A stretch of DNA of 64,000 bases from Aerococcus urinae (GCF_001543175.1 NZ_CP014161.1:1798001-1862000), one strand, 5' to 3'. Shown: positions 16,030-25,949, counted from the stretch's first letter. Made by a program: numbers and translations. The notes: a model not told the origin generated them from the sequence alone.

Positions 16030-18027
16030 TTAAAAGGCGTTTTTGTAGGTCTTCACGACATTGTCCACGCTAAATCCTAAAGCTTCCATGACTTGACCAC
16101 CCTTACCAGATTGACCATAGCGGTCTAAGCCGAGGACGACACCGTGATCACCCACATAGCGTTCCCAACCAAATGTAGCAGCCATTTCGATGGCCATCCG
16201 GTTTTTCACGCCACTTGGGAGGACGCTTTCCTTGTAAGCTTGGTCTTCTTGGTCGAAGAGCTCTTGGCAAGGCATAGATACCACACGGACATCGATACCG
16301 TCTTTAGCTAATTCGGCTTGGGCTTCCATAGCTAAGTTGACTTCGGAACCGGTCGCAATTAAGATCCCATCTGGGGTTTGGCCTTGAGCATCAGAGAGGA
16401 CATAGGCCCCGCGAGCTACGCCTTCCATGGCTTTGTCAGCTGTGCCCTTGAGAACAGGCAAGTTTTGACGAGAGAGGGCGAGCACCGTTGGGGTGTCTTT
16501 AGCTTCAATGGCCACCTTCCAAGCAGCAGAGACCTCGTTCCCGTCAGCAGGACGGATGGTGTTGATATTCGGCATGGCTCTGAAAGCTGCGAGTTGTTCG
16601 ATGGGTTCGTGGGTTGGTCCGTCTTCCCCAACGGCAATGGAGTCATGGGTAAAGACAAAGGTGGATGGCAAGTGTGATAAGGCGGCTACCCGCATAGCTG
16701 CGCGGAGGTAATCCGAGAAGACGAAGAAGGTCCCGGCATAAGGAATGGAGCCGCCGTGTAAACGAATCCCGTTCATGGCAGCGCCCATGCCAAATTCACG
16801 GACTCCATACCAAATGTTGCGGCCAGCGTAATTCCCGGCTTCAAAGTCACTATCCGCGTCAATATAGGTATTGTTGGAAGACTTCAAGTCGGCAGACCCA
16901 CCCCAGAATTCAGGGAGAGTTTGGGCAATGGCTTGGATGGCTTTTTGGCTGGTTTTTCTTGAAGCCATAGCCTCGTCATTAACATCGTAGCTTGGCAGGC
17001 AGTCGGCCCAGTCAACTGGAAGTTCACCAGCATAAGCCCGTTTGTATTGGGCTGCTAAGTCGGCATAGTCGGCTTCATAGGCCTTGAATTGTTCTTGCCA
17101 GTCCGCTTGGGCTTTGGCCCCGCGGTCAGCTACCCGTTCTTGGAAACGGTTGTAGACTTCTTGAGGAATATCGAAGGCTTCGTGTTCCCAACCGTAAATC
17201 TTAGCGGCATGGGCCCGGTCTTCTTCACCAATGGGGTTACCATGGGTCGCAGAAGTGCCTTCGTTTTCGGAGCCGTAACCGATCACCGTTTTCACTTGGA
17301 TGATAGTTGGTTTCTTAGTTTCAGCTTTGGCTTCTTCTAAGGCCTTGGAAATAGCGTCTAAGTCGCGGCCATCTTCCACTAGAATGTGTTGCCAGCCGTA
17401 AGCTTCGAAACGGCCCTTGTTGTCTTCGGTAAAGGCCTTGTCAGTTGGTCCGTCAAGAGAAATGTCGTTGGAGTCATAGAAGACAATTAATTTACCTAAT
17501 TGAAGGTGGCCAGCCAGGGAAGCGGCTTCATGGGAAATGCCTTCCATCAAGTCCCCATCCCCACAGAGAGCATAGGTGTAGTGGTCAACGATCTTATAAT
17601 CGCCTTGGTTATAGATGGCAGCATCATGGGCTTCAGCCATCGCCATTCCCACAGCATTAGCCAAACCTTGACCCAAAGGACCCGTTGTAGCTTCCACGCC
17701 TTCAGTAAAGTGGACTTCCGGGTGGCCTGGAGTCTTAGAATTCAGTTGCCGGAATTGTTTAATGTCATCCATGGTCACCTTGTAACCGGATAAGTGTAAC
17801 AAGCTATAGAGTAAGGCAGAACCGTGCCCCGCTGATAAAACAAAGCGGTCCCGGTTAGTCCAATGAGGATCACTAGGATTTTGCACCATGTGTTCAGCCC
17901 ACAAAGCATAGGCCATAGGCGCCGAGCCCATCGGTAAGCCTGGGTGGCCGGAATTAGCCTTGTTAATCATATCAATACTTAATATACGCACTGCATTCAC
18001 AGCGAGTTCATCTGTTTGATTAAACAT
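16030..18027 (-). CDS. tkt: transketolase
   Basis: A 665-residue thiamine-diphosphate enzyme transferring two-carbon units between pentose- and hexose-phosphates. Substrate and cofactor motifs are in place: [16 protein letters not shown] near the N-terminus, the ThDP motif GDGDLMEG near residue 156, and [20 protein letters not shown] in the second domain. Length is normal. With transaldolase downstream by about 100 nt, it forms a pentose phosphate unit that can absorb products of the sugar island next door. The promoter carries an adjoining cre-like site, suggesting catabolite repression by CcpA. Confidence 0.96.
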   Translation of the reverse strand: MFNQTDELAVNAVRILSIDMINKANSGHPGLPMGSAPMAYALWAEHMVQNPSDPHWTNRDRFVLSAGHGSALLYSLLHLSGYKVTMDDIKQFRQLNSKTPGHPEVHFTEGVEATTGPLGQGLANAVGMAMAEAHDAAIYNQGDYKIVDHYTYALCGDGDLMEGISHEAASLAGHLQLGKLIVFYDSNDISLDGPTDKAFTEDNKGRFEAYGWQHILVEDGRDLDAISKALEEAKAETKKPTIIQVKTVIGYGSENEGTSATHGNPIGEEDRAHAAKIYGWEHEAFDIPQEVYNRFQERVADRGAKAQADWQEQFKAYEADYADLAAQYKRAYAGELPVDWADCLPSYDVNDEAMASRKTSQKAIQAIAQTLPEFWGGSADLKSSNNTYIDADSDFEAGNYAGRNIWYGVREFGMGAAMNGIRLHGGSIPYAGTFFVFSDYLRAAMRVAALSHLPSTFVFTHDSIAVGEDGPTHEPIEQLAAFRAMPNINTIRPADGNEVSAAWKVAIEAKDTPTVLALSRQNLPVLKGTADKAMEGVARGAYVLSDAQGQTPDGILIATGSEVNLAMEAQAELAKDGIDVRVVSMPCQELFDQEDQAYKESVLPSGVKNRMAIEMAATFGWERYVGDHGVVLGLDRYGQSGKGGQVMEALGFSVDNVVKTYKNAF

Positions 18028-18075
18028 TATTTTCTCCTTTACTTCTACTTCACAAATATTAAACTGCCAAAATTT

Positions 18076-18091
18076 TTGTAAGCGGTAACTT
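18076..18091 (-). promoter_or_regulatory. candidate cre (CcpA) site of tkt
   Basis: TTGTAAGCGGTAACTT, close to the WTGNAARCGNWWWCAW consensus (one clear mismatch near the end). It begins just downstream of the tkt -10 box, a position that would block initiation or early elongation. Confidence 0.6.
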
Positions 18092-18102
18092 TCTTTGATT
18101 TT

Positions 18103-18131
18103 ATGTTAGCTTGAAAGATGTGAAGTGTCAA
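18103..18131 (-). promoter_or_regulatory. tkt promoter
   Basis: On the minus strand: TTGACA (18126-18131), 17-bp spacer, TAACAT (18103-18108). The transcript would start near 18096, about 70 nt upstream of the tkt ATG. Confidence 0.75.
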
Positions 18132-18533
18132 TCGATAAAAAGTCCCTTGTAAGGCTCAATCTTTATATTTTAGTATCCATTTTCCGACAAAAAATGATCA
18201 TTTGATCGAAAATACAGAAAAAGATATGAATTTACATATAAAATTACAATAGTGAAATTCTTTTAAGTTCAAAATATAAAAATACATAGTGCTATGCCTT
18301 TAATTGCTAAGTTAATAAAAAGCGAAATAAGTTCAGCTTTTATTAACTTATGAATTATAAAAATTCCTTCTTACAAAGATTGTCAATTTGGCTGTTTGTG
18401 CATGATTAGTTGGTATTGCAAATTGAGATAAAATGTTCAACGTATAAGATTATTTATTATTTCTATAAAATTCAAGACAATGACTTTCTTCAATTTAATA
18501 TTTTCTTAAAAATTCGAAGTTCAGGTTATCATT
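18132..18533. other. AT-rich intergenic region with a long stem
   Basis: About 400 bp with no credible gene. It contains one near-perfect inverted repeat, TAAGTTAATAAAA (18308-18320) / TTTTATTAACTTA (18338-18350). That stem is not followed by a U-run in either direction, so a terminator role is uncertain. The base composition already resembles the AT-rich sugar island. Confidence 0.6.
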
Positions 18534-19160
18534 TTATTTTACGTTGGTGTCTCGGATCCCTTCGACGCCTAATTTCTCAAAAATCGTTTTTACAATAGCG
18601 ACATAGGCATTATATTCCAAGCGATCCACATTATCGTAAGTATTAACTAAGGTGTCTCCTACCATTAATATGCCATGACCGGCTAATATATAGGCTTTCG
18701 GATAACATTGATCTTCTCTAACATGCTTTCTAATTTCTGCAGCGAGTTCTTTAGAATAAGCTTTATGTGGAGGAAGACATTTTATTTCGCCTAATTTTTG
18801 GGTGCCTTCGGTGACATTTGGCATATCTAGTCCTAGAGTGGCATAAACCAAGGCTTGTTGACTATGTGCATGAATCACACAGCCAATTTCAGGATTTTCT
18901 TCATAACACGCATAATGCATATAAATCTCCCGGGTCTTTTTCCCTCGACCTTCAATAATATTTTCGTCCATATCCATCACTAAGATTTGTTCTGGATCAA
19001 TATCCCACAAATATTCTTTAGAAGCTAAGGTAGGTGTTGCCAAGATATGTTCATCACTCACTCTAACAGTGATATTTCCGCCGCCAGTATTGGTATTTTT
19101 TCTCTCAAACATATTTTTAACAAATTTTGTTAGCTGTTTTCTTTCTTCATAATACATCAT
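18534..19160 (-). CDS. class II aldolase/adducin family sugar-phosphate aldolase
   Basis: A 208-residue zinc aldolase or epimerase of the FucA/RhaD/AraD group. Zinc ligands are visible as His97 and His99 in HAHS and His162 in AGHGILMVG; the acidic catalytic residue is probably Glu78 in TREIYMH. Such enzymes cleave ketose-1-phosphates to DHAP and an aldehyde, or epimerise pentulose-5-phosphates. It lies 4 nt after the PfkB kinase gene on the same strand, so the kinase product may be its substrate or precursor. The exact sugar cannot be told. Confidence 0.88.
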   Translation of the reverse strand: MMYYEERKQLTKFVKNMFERKNTNTGGGNITVRVSDEHILATPTLASKEYLWDIDPEQILVMDMDENIIEGRGKKTREIYMHYACYEENPEIGCVIHAHSQQALVYATLGLDMPNVTEGTQKLGEIKCLPPHKAYSKELAAEIRKHVREDQCYPKAYILAGHGILMVGDTLVNTYDNVDRLEYNAYVAIVKTIFEKLGVEGIRDTNVK

Positions 19161-19164
19161 CTTA

Positions 19165-20112
19165 TTAACCCAACTTTCTATATGTCACTTGCTCTAGCAA
19201 TTCATCAACTTTGTCGACATTAAAGCCCGTACTTAAGGGTTCCAAAGCTTTGCTTGCCCCCACTGCTGTCGCTAAACGACCAATTCCCGACAAACTTTTC
19301 CCATTAACTATAGCTGCTACAACTCCTGCAACATAAGCATCTCCACTCCCTGTGTCATTAATTGTTTTAACTTTTGGAGGATAAAATATATAAGCGCTTT
19401 CATTTTTAAGAAAAATTGATCCTTCAGCCCCCATCGATACAGCTAAGTACTCTATGTTTTTTAATAAAGGCTGATGTTCTAAATATACTTGGTAACATTC
19501 TTCTAGACTATTAATCTTACAAGCAAGCGTTTCTCCCAACTCATGAGAATTTGGTTTAGCAAATAATAAGGGATACCTTAGCATCGTTTTTAAGAATTCT
19601 CCTGAAACATCCGCCACTAACCGCACCTTGCGCTCCACTAATACATCTAACAAATATTCAAATACTTCCATCGGCGTATCTTTACTTGGATTACCAGAAA
19701 TGATAACAATGTCATCTGCTTTAATTTCTTTTAAGTGACTATTAATAAAATTTTTCATAACCTCTCTCTTAATAGGGAAACCATATTCAGCAGCCATTAA
19801 ACTCCCTTTATTAGATTCATCGACAAGAATATAGTTATGCCGCATGGTTTGCCCTTCTACTTTGAGAAAGGATGTCTCCACTTGATATTGATTCAACAAT
19901 TCTTTAAATATCTCGGAGTCTTTTTCACCTAAGATTGCTGAACATAAATTTTCATGACCTAAGAGTTTCAACCCTACAGAAACATGAGTTCCTTTCCCAC
20001 CAACATCCAGACAGGAACTTTTCTGTATACGATTAGTTTTCCCACGGGTTAATTTACCTTTTATATTTAAGATATGATCAATGGCTGGATTTAGTGTAAT
20101 CGTGTATATCAT
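19165..20112 (-). CDS. PfkB family 1-phosphofructokinase-type sugar kinase
   Basis: A 315-residue ribokinase-superfamily kinase of the 1-phosphofructokinase / tagatose-6-phosphate kinase branch, recognised by the N-terminal YTITLNPAIDH and the GGKGTHVS substrate loop. The C-terminal anion-hole motif reads NDTGSGDAYVAG, with GSGD in place of the usual GAGD. It would phosphorylate a sugar phosphate to a bisphosphate or a ketose at C1. Second gene of a deoR-kinase-aldolase operon (gap to deoR 13 nt). The substrate is not determinable. Confidence 0.88.
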   Translation of the reverse strand: MIYTITLNPAIDHILNIKGKLTRGKTNRIQKSSCLDVGGKGTHVSVGLKLLGHENLCSAILGEKDSEIFKELLNQYQVETSFLKVEGQTMRHNYILVDESNKGSLMAAEYGFPIKREVMKNFINSHLKEIKADDIVIISGNPSKDTPMEVFEYLLDVLVERKVRLVADVSGEFLKTMLRYPLLFAKPNSHELGETLACKINSLEECYQVYLEHQPLLKNIEYLAVSMGAEGSIFLKNESAYIFYPPKVKTINDTGSGDAYVAGVVAAIVNGKSLSGIGRLATAVGASKALEPLSTGFNVDKVDELLEQVTYRKLG

Positions 20113-20125
20113 CTGCTCTCGCCTC

Positions 20126-20881
20126 CTAAATTTCGATCATTTTAAAGGGTAAGTCTGTTAGATTTGAAGAATTTTTCCTATCTTTTTTACCAGTAATTAA
20201 AATATCCACATCTTTTTCATTAAAAGCCTTTTGAATACCCATCTTTTCTTCTTTTTTTGAGTCAGCAAGTATAATCACTTGACCAGCTTGTTCAATAACT
20301 TTCTGTTTTACAGCCAGTGTCAATGTATTATCCTCAAAAAAGCCACGCGCTAATTGAAAGGAACTGACTCCTATAAAGGCCTTGTTTATATTCATTTTTT
20401 CAATATCTGCAATAGTTCGGGGGCCATAAAATTGTTGAGTTCGCTGGTCAAAATCGCCTCCTAATAAAAACAGATGAACATTTTTTAGTCGAGAGCACTT
20501 CAAGGCAATGGGTAAGCTGGCTGTTATAACAGTAATGTATTTGTCAAATGGGAGATAATCAACCAAGTATAGGTGACTCGTTCCACCATCTAAAAACAAA
20601 ATATCGTTATTATTAATTAGTTTTGCTGCATACTTTCCGATTTCTTTCTTCTCTTCACGATTACTAGTCATCCGGTCTGCAAAAGAATCAGGAACTGCTA
20701 ATGACTTAGCTCCGCCATGTACACGAATGATCTTCCCTTGATTTTCTAAAATGTTTAAATCAGAACGTACCGTCTGCTCAGTAATATCATATTTTTTAGC
20801 AATATCATGAGTGCTAACTCTTTCTAATTGGTTAATATATTCAGTAATTTTATCTAGACGCTCTAGCTTATCCATTTTCAA
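20126..20881 (-). CDS. DeoR family transcriptional regulator
   Basis: A 251-residue DeoR-type repressor: an N-terminal helix-turn-helix (THDIAKKYDITEQTVRSDLN, about residues 24-43) and a C-terminal sugar-phosphate sensing domain with FLDGGTSHLYLVDYL. It is the first gene of the operon with the PfkB kinase and class II aldolase, so autoregulation and derepression by a phosphorylated sugar are likely. It may also act on the neighbouring rpiA and epimerase-IIC-ribokinase units. No operator was recognised. Confidence 0.9.
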   Translation of the reverse strand: MKMDKLERLDKITEYINQLERVSTHDIAKKYDITEQTVRSDLNILENQGKIIRVHGGAKSLAVPDSFADRMTSNREEKKEIGKYAAKLINNNDILFLDGGTSHLYLVDYLPFDKYITVITASLPIALKCSRLKNVHLFLLGGDFDQRTQQFYGPRTIADIEKMNINKAFIGVSSFQLARGFFEDNTLTLAVKQKVIEQAGQVIILADSKKEEKMGIQKAFNEKDVDILITGKKDRKNSSNLTDLPFKMIEI

Positions 20882-20943
20882 TTCTCTTTCGTTATATTTT
20901 CTTTTTATTTTCGTTCATAATAACACAAGGCTACTTTTTAGGC

Positions 20944-20980
20944 AAGAAAAAACCAGAGTCTAAACACTCAGACTCTGGTC
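20944..20980 (-). terminator. intrinsic terminator of rpiA
   Basis: ACCAGAGTC (20952-20960) / GACTCTGGT (20971-20979), followed in the minus direction by a U-run. It isolates rpiA from the deoR operon. Confidence 0.9.
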
Positions 20981-21000
20981 TTACTTCTAGTATTTAAATT

Positions 21001-21696
21001 TTAAACCGATTTACGGCTGTATTCTGCCCCACTGACAAAATAAACCTGATCATTGTCAGCAATTAACACATCGTCTGCAATATCAATAAACAAACCATGC
21101 TCAACAACCCCAACCATTTTAATTAATTCTTCACTTAACGCTTGAGGATTATCAATTTTTTCCATATGTAAGTCAATAACATAATTCCCATTATCAGTAA
21201 TAAATGGTTCGCCGCTATCTACTTTTCTTAAGCTTGGTTTATACCCGCGATCTTCAAAAATTTTGAAAAGTTGGGCATGGCCGTTTTTAATCACTTCAAC
21301 CGCTAAAGAAAATGCGCCAAGATAATCGACATGTTTTCTTTCTTCAGCCATCCAAACTACACGATCACTATAGGTAGCAACAATTTTCTCTTCGAGATGG
21401 GCTCCACCGCCACCTTTTATTCCTTGGCAGTCATCAGTGAACTCGTCAACCCCATCAATACATAAATCAATATGATCAACCTCATCAACTGGTAACACTT
21501 CGATACCGAAACTTTTGGCTAAGTCTGCTGAGCGTACAGAAGTCGAAACAGCCTTGATTTGGAGTCCTTCCTCTTTAACCCGTTTACCTAATTCTTTAAT
21601 AAAAATTTCTGCAGTTGATCCGGTTCCAATACCTAATATGCTATTGTTATCAACTAAATATGCGGCACTTTTCCCAACTAATTCTTTATTATCCAT
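21001..21696 (-). CDS. rpiA: ribose-5-phosphate isomerase A
   Basis: A 231-residue isomerase interconverting ribose-5-phosphate and ribulose-5-phosphate. The phosphate-binding GIGTGSTAE, the DGVDEF block and GGGGAHLEEKIVA are the RpiA signatures. Length is normal. It is a separate transcription unit: own terminator downstream, TATAAT (21719-21724 on the minus strand) and a cre site upstream. It links ribokinase to the epimerase, transketolase and transaldolase encoded nearby. RBS AAAAGGAGG is strong. Confidence 0.95.
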   Translation of the reverse strand: MDNKELVGKSAAYLVDNNSILGIGTGSTAEIFIKELGKRVKEEGLQIKAVSTSVRSADLAKSFGIEVLPVDEVDHIDLCIDGVDEFTDDCQGIKGGGGAHLEEKIVATYSDRVVWMAEERKHVDYLGAFSLAVEVIKNGHAQLFKIFEDRGYKPSLRKVDSGEPFITDNGNYVIDLHMEKIDNPQALSEELIKMVGVVEHGLFIDIADDVLIADNDQVYFVSGAEYSRKSV

Positions 21697-21742
21697 TCAA
21701 TATGCCTCCTTTTTATTTATTATAACTAACTGTGTCCATAAT

Positions 21743-21758
21743 TTATAGCGCTTTCACA
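21743..21758 (-). promoter_or_regulatory. candidate cre (CcpA) site of rpiA
   Basis: On the minus strand TGTGAAAGCGCTATAA, matching the TGWAARCGYTWWCA core well. It lies about 20 bp upstream of the TATAAT at 21719-21724, overlapping the -35 region. Confidence 0.65.
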
Positions 21759-21768
21759 ACGAACATGG

Positions 21769-22494
21769 CTACTTTTTCTCTTCTAATTTGCTGATAAGTG
21801 ACTTATAAATATCATCCATATCTTTACAGATTATTATTTTATCGCTAACATCTTCTACTGACTTATCATGGACATTTAAAAACAGTCCCTGCCATCCGGC
21901 ATTGCTTGCGCCCTTCATGTCGGCTTCGTAATTATCACCAATATAGAGGGTAGTGGCTGAATTTAACTCTAAGGCCTCTTCCACTTTTTGAAAAATCTCT
22001 GAGGCCGGTTTAGCAGCTCCCATCTGACTGGATATGAAAATATTCTTATCATCGAAATAGTCTTCCAGCCCTAATAAATCAACCTTATGAGCTTGTTGGG
22101 CCGGGCCATTGGTGAGAAGGAACTGCTTAAGGCCGGCCTTTTGAAGCAGGTCTAAGCAGTCTTTAGCACCGGGGCGTAAGACAATATCCTCTTTGGCTTC
22201 TTCGTATTTTTGGTTGAAGAGAATGGCATCCTGCTTCTTAATGGTGAAGCCAAACTGAGCATAAGTCATCAAGACCCGGTTATTGCGGTATTGATCTACC
22301 GACGCCTGCCCATCTGTATAGCGACGAAATTCAATGTCACTATTCATTTGATAGAAATAATTAAAGGTCTCAAAACCAATTCCAGTTTCTATCACGTTTT
22401 CTTCCATATACTGATAAACGGCTAAATAAGGTAAATTACGGTCATATAAAGTGTCATCCAAATCCCAGCCAACTGCTTGAATCAAGGAGCTCAC
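21769..22494 (-). CDS. HAD family hydrolase (YjjG-like phosphatase)
   Basis: A 241-residue haloacid dehalogenase-type phosphatase. Motif I is DLDDT (nucleophile Asp near residue 11), motif II is LTNGP, and motif IV is GDNYEADMKGA. The helical cap between motifs I and II places it with subclass I enzymes such as YjjG-type nucleotidases and sugar phosphatases. Translation starts at GTG (22494) after AAGGGAAGG. A terminator lies between it and the ribokinase gene upstream, so it may be expressed alone. Its role could be clearing dead-end phosphates; the substrate is unknown. Confidence 0.87.
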   Translation of the reverse strand: MSSLIQAVGWDLDDTLYDRNLPYLAVYQYMEENVIETGIGFETFNYFYQMNSDIEFRRYTDGQASVDQYRNNRVLMTYAQFGFTIKKQDAILFNQKYEEAKEDIVLRPGAKDCLDLLQKAGLKQFLLTNGPAQQAHKVDLLGLEDYFDDKNIFISSQMGAAKPASEIFQKVEEALELNSATTLYIGDNYEADMKGASNAGWQGLFLNVHDKSVEDVSDKIIICKDMDDIYKSLISKLEEKK

Positions 22495-22568
22495 CCTTCC
22501 CTTTTTCTTATTTTTGGAAACCTAAATTTAAAACAGCAATTAACTATTCAAGTGTCCTATATGACAAT

Positions 22569-22593
22569 AAAAAACAGCCGCATAGCGACTGTT
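22569..22593 (-). terminator. intrinsic terminator of the epimerase-IIC-ribokinase operon
   Basis: AACAGTCG / CGGCTGTT on the minus strand (22573-22593), with one mismatch and a following U-run. Confidence 0.85.
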
Positions 22594-22725
22594 GCTTTGC
22601 TATTCTTTTACGTTTCCTATGCTTTTTTTCCACATTAGATTTTAACATAAAAGGGATAAGCTAAAATTAAAAATATCATCAACTCAATCTACTAGTAAGG
22701 TTGGTAACCTTTTCTAGGTCTATAC

Positions 22726-23649
22726 TTATTTTAAAAAGGAATCGAAGTTATCAAGATCAGCTAAAGTAGGCGCACTTGGAGATGCCCCTAAACGAGTAAC
22801 AGAAATTGCAGCAACCTTACTTGCTAGGTCCATACTTTCCGGAATAGTTTGTTCTTCCAATAGTCCTTTACATAGACCTGCCATGTAAATATCTCCAGCT
22901 GCCGTAGTATCTTTCACATTAACATCGTATTTCTTTTGATCATAAATATCGTCTTGTCCAATATAAATAGATCCTTTTTCTCCTAATTTAACAATGACAT
23001 GTTCAATACCCAAGTCTAGCAACTTTTTACCGGCTTCGATGACTTCATCACGCGTTTTGATTTCATAATGCATTAAGTCTGATAGTTCCTGTTCGTTAGG
23101 GCTGATCATATAGATATCTTTAAAGTCTTCTGCTGACCATCCTTTAGCGGGTCCAGCATCAACAACAATCTTTTTATCTTTTTCTTTGCAGACTTCTAAC
23201 ACTGCTTTAGCTGCCTCTTGGCTAATTTCTAAATTCATAAAGACAAGGTCTGCTTCTTCAATTAGGGGTGCACAATTTTCTCTAATTTCTGTTTCTGTAA
23301 TGGCTTGGTTGCCGCCTGGTGCTGCAATGATCCGGTTATTCCCGTCTTTTTCTAAGATAATATAAGCCGTTCCAGTTGAAACTTCATCAAAGATTGTCAT
23401 ACTGCTGATATCAATGCCTTCATTTTCTAAGTTCTCTCTTAGTTCATTACCGTTTTCATCATTACCAACACAGCCATAAAAATGAGTGTCTAAGCCTAAA
23501 CGCTTAGTGGCAATGGCTGCATTAGATCCTTTTCCTCCCAAGGCTTTATGGGTACTGTTAGCAACAGTCGTTTCACCTTGCAATGGCGAAGCATCAACCT
23601 CTAAAATAATATCCATATTTACAGCACCGATTACACATAATTTCTCCAT
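22726..23649 (-). CDS. rbsK: ribokinase
   Basis: A 307-residue PfkB-family kinase with the ribokinase pattern: GAVNMDIILEVDASPLQGET at the N-terminus, GGKGSNAAIATKRLG substrate-binding loop near residue 41, and DTTAAGDIYMAG with the catalytic Asp near residue 250. It would phosphorylate D-ribose or a related sugar to the 5-phosphate. It starts 2 nt after the IIC gene, so the two are coupled. A cytosolic kinase beside a IIC lacking its IIA/IIB partners suggests unphosphorylated sugar enters the cell. Confidence 0.9.
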   Translation of the reverse strand: MEKLCVIGAVNMDIILEVDASPLQGETTVANSTHKALGGKGSNAAIATKRLGLDTHFYGCVGNDENGNELRENLENEGIDISSMTIFDEVSTGTAYIILEKDGNNRIIAAPGGNQAITETEIRENCAPLIEEADLVFMNLEISQEAAKAVLEVCKEKDKKIVVDAGPAKGWSAEDFKDIYMISPNEQELSDLMHYEIKTRDEVIEAGKKLLDLGIEHVIVKLGEKGSIYIGQDDIYDQKKYDVNVKDTTAAGDIYMAGLCKGLLEEQTIPESMDLASKVAAISVTRLGASPSAPTLADLDNFDSFLK

Positions 23650-23651
23650 AA

Positions 23652-25037
23652 CTAATCTACCTCCGATTTATTAAGAACAATCATTCTATTGCGATACCAG
23701 ATAAACAAGCCAATATGAATGACTAATAATAAAGTAACTACTAAAACACCTTGGACTGTAGGATTCCTAAAGGTTTCTCCAAATAGAACAGTAATTATCT
23801 TCTCTAATGGAATAGCTTCTATTGATGTGAATAAGGAACCTTCGGCTAAACCTTCAGGGAAGACGTTTAAATTAATAGACGTTTGCGTCATGAAGTCAGC
23901 AATTAAGGTCGAAGCCCAAAGATATAATGGTATACAGATCGTTCCGATGATAGTCATGCGCATTACCTTCCCCTTAGTAACAAATAGTAATGAAGGAACT
24001 AAGGCGGTAAGAATGATACCACCCAAAGGTAAAGTTTTATTTCCTGGTAAAAACATAGCAATAACCATTAAAATTGGAGCTAAGATATTAGCTACCGCCC
24101 AAATTTCGGGACGAACTGCAGTAATTGCCCAGTCAACCCCAATAATAAATTTACGGTCGCTATTTGAATTTTTCATTCTTTGGACAATGCCTTCGGAGAT
24201 CGGTTCCATTGCTGGACCAAACCAGCCACCGATAACGCCGAACAACTCTAAACAAACGGCAGCTGTAAAGCTCATTGTGATAATTTTAGCGATAGGTTCT
24301 TGACCCAAAATACCTATAAATATTCCTAGATAAATACCTACAGCAAAATTAGACCCCCAAAAGCCAATTTTTTCATTTAATTGCTCCGCATTAAAATCGT
24401 ATTTATCAATGGACGGGAAAATTTTTGTAATTAAGTTGTCAATAAACATAACCATAGGGTTAAAAAGAAAAGCTGGATGAGCTGTAGCGGTTACGTTCGT
24501 CTCACTATAGCCCAACAATTGATTTAATTGAGGTTTCATTAAGTCACTATTGATAAGCATCATTGCATAAATACCAATAACGAAAACTAAAGCAATAAAT
24601 ATATTATTGGTATAGTAAATAGTCAGCATACCAATAATAGATAGATGCCAAACGTTAAATAAATCGACATTCATTGTGTTCGTTTTTTTAAAATAAAGCA
24701 TCAATAAATTTAATAATAAACAAATCAGAGCAAATAACATCGTGTAAGCCGAGCCCCAGGTTATAACTGCCATTTGTGCCCAACCTAAATCAACGATATC
24801 TAGACTAGTGCCTGTTCTTTCCACGAAGGCTGATAGGGAATCGCCAAATTCATTAGTCAATAAAGAAATAATCGCTCCCATACCAGTTAGGGCAATCCCC
24901 ATCCTAAGACCACCTTCAACTGCCTTAGAAAATTTAACTCCCATAAATAGGGAAATAATTGTTATAAATATAAATGTAAGAGCTGCACCTCCTAATCCAA
25001 TCAAGAAGTTAAAGCCTTGATTCAAGATATCGACCAT
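23652..25037 (-). CDS. orphan GatC-type PTS EIIC (galactitol family) transporter
   Basis: A 461-residue integral membrane protein with about ten or more hydrophobic segments, matching the galactitol-type EIIC family (NQGFNFLIGLGGAAL at the N-terminus and FGVIGGWFGPAMEPISEGIV in the middle). EIIC forms the sugar channel of a phosphotransferase system and normally needs IIA and IIB to phosphorylate its cargo. No IIA or IIB gene is present in this window: upstream is the epimerase, downstream ribokinase. It may borrow distant partners or act as a facilitator feeding ribokinase. Confidence 0.88.
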   Translation of the reverse strand: MVDILNQGFNFLIGLGGAALTFIFITIISLFMGVKFSKAVEGGLRMGIALTGMGAIISLLTNEFGDSLSAFVERTGTSLDIVDLGWAQMAVITWGSAYTMLFALICLLLNLLMLYFKKTNTMNVDLFNVWHLSIIGMLTIYYTNNIFIALVFVIGIYAMMLINSDLMKPQLNQLLGYSETNVTATAHPAFLFNPMVMFIDNLITKIFPSIDKYDFNAEQLNEKIGFWGSNFAVGIYLGIFIGILGQEPIAKIITMSFTAAVCLELFGVIGGWFGPAMEPISEGIVQRMKNSNSDRKFIIGVDWAITAVRPEIWAVANILAPILMVIAMFLPGNKTLPLGGIILTALVPSLLFVTKGKVMRMTIIGTICIPLYLWASTLIADFMTQTSINLNVFPEGLAEGSLFTSIEAIPLEKIITVLFGETFRNPTVQGVLVVTLLLVIHIGLFIWYRNRMIVLNKSEVD

Positions 25038-25198
25038 ATCCTGTCCCTCCTTAAAATCTTTTTATATATTATAGGTAAAAATATAAATTATGTTAATTTT
25101 CACCTTCTATTTTCATTCTTAATATGCATCATCATTCATATTTTAGTGATAATATTCACAATAAAAAAGACGATTAATTAATAAGTTAGAAGATTTAA

Positions 25199-25858
25199 CT
25201 ATTTAAAACTTTTATATTTTTGAATGAGTTCTTTATAACTAGCGTCTTTGCCAAACAATGCAGAAGTTCCTAAAATAAATGCATCAACACCCACTTTGCT
25301 TAAAGTTTTAATCCGTTCTTCAGAGATTGCACCATCAATAGATAATTTAAATTGATAATTCGCTTTTAAATCTACTAATTCATGGATTTTATTATCAATA
25401 AAAGGTAGGTACTTTTGCCCTGCAAAACCAGGATTAACACTCATTACCATGACAACATCAGCTAAATACAGTAATTCTTTAACAGATTCAACCGATGTTC
25501 CTGGATTAATAGCAATCCCTGCCAATATTCCGCGATCTTTTATTTTAGCTAGCGTACGCGTAGGATGCAGGTCGGCTTCCGGGTGAATATATATGATATT
25601 AGCTCCTAGGTCAGCAAATAAATCGATATAATTCCCTGGATTCATAATCATGAGATGGGCATCCATCTTCTTATCAGTAACCGAGCGAATATATTCATAA
25701 TCTTGAATTCCCATGGCAAAATTGGGCACAAATTGACCATCCATGATATCCATATGGAAAACATCGGCACCTGCCTCATCGAGTTCTTTAACCTCATCAT
25801 GCAAATTACCAAATTTTGCACACATCATTGATGGGCAAATTAAAATTTCAGACATCAT
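25199..25858 (-). CDS. ribulose-phosphate / allulose-6-phosphate 3-epimerase family protein
   Basis: A 220-residue TIM-barrel epimerase. ICPSMMCAKFGNL, the VFHMDIMDGQFVPN metal-site strand (His and Asp), MDAHLMI and MSVNPGFAGQKY are the family motifs. The ICPSMMC start and overall pattern look closer to D-allulose-6-phosphate 3-epimerase (AlsE) than to housekeeping Rpe, so the sugar may be allulose or ribulose phosphate. First gene of an operon with IIC and ribokinase. The ATGATG at 25858 follows TAGGAGG; an upstream ATG at 25876 is less likely. Confidence 0.85.
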   Translation of the reverse strand: MMSEILICPSMMCAKFGNLHDEVKELDEAGADVFHMDIMDGQFVPNFAMGIQDYEYIRSVTDKKMDAHLMIMNPGNYIDLFADLGANIIYIHPEADLHPTRTLAKIKDRGILAGIAINPGTSVESVKELLYLADVVMVMSVNPGFAGQKYLPFIDNKIHELVDLKANYQFKLSIDGAISEERIKTLSKVGVDAFILGTSALFGKDASYKELIQKYKSFK

Positions 25859-25949
25859 AATCCTCCTAATAAACAAAAATAAGTAAATGATTAATTCTAA
25901 ATAGATGGGTAAGCGAAGCTTTAGAGATAATCATTTACTCTCACAAGGA

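Noticed and set aside
18308-18350. Long AT-rich stem considered as a terminator of the aldolase operon
   Set aside because: No U-run follows on the minus strand; reported only as a hairpin.
18410-18598. 62-codon plus-strand frame in the AT-rich gap
   Set aside because: Low-complexity AT-rich translation overlapping the aldolase 3' end; no start signal.
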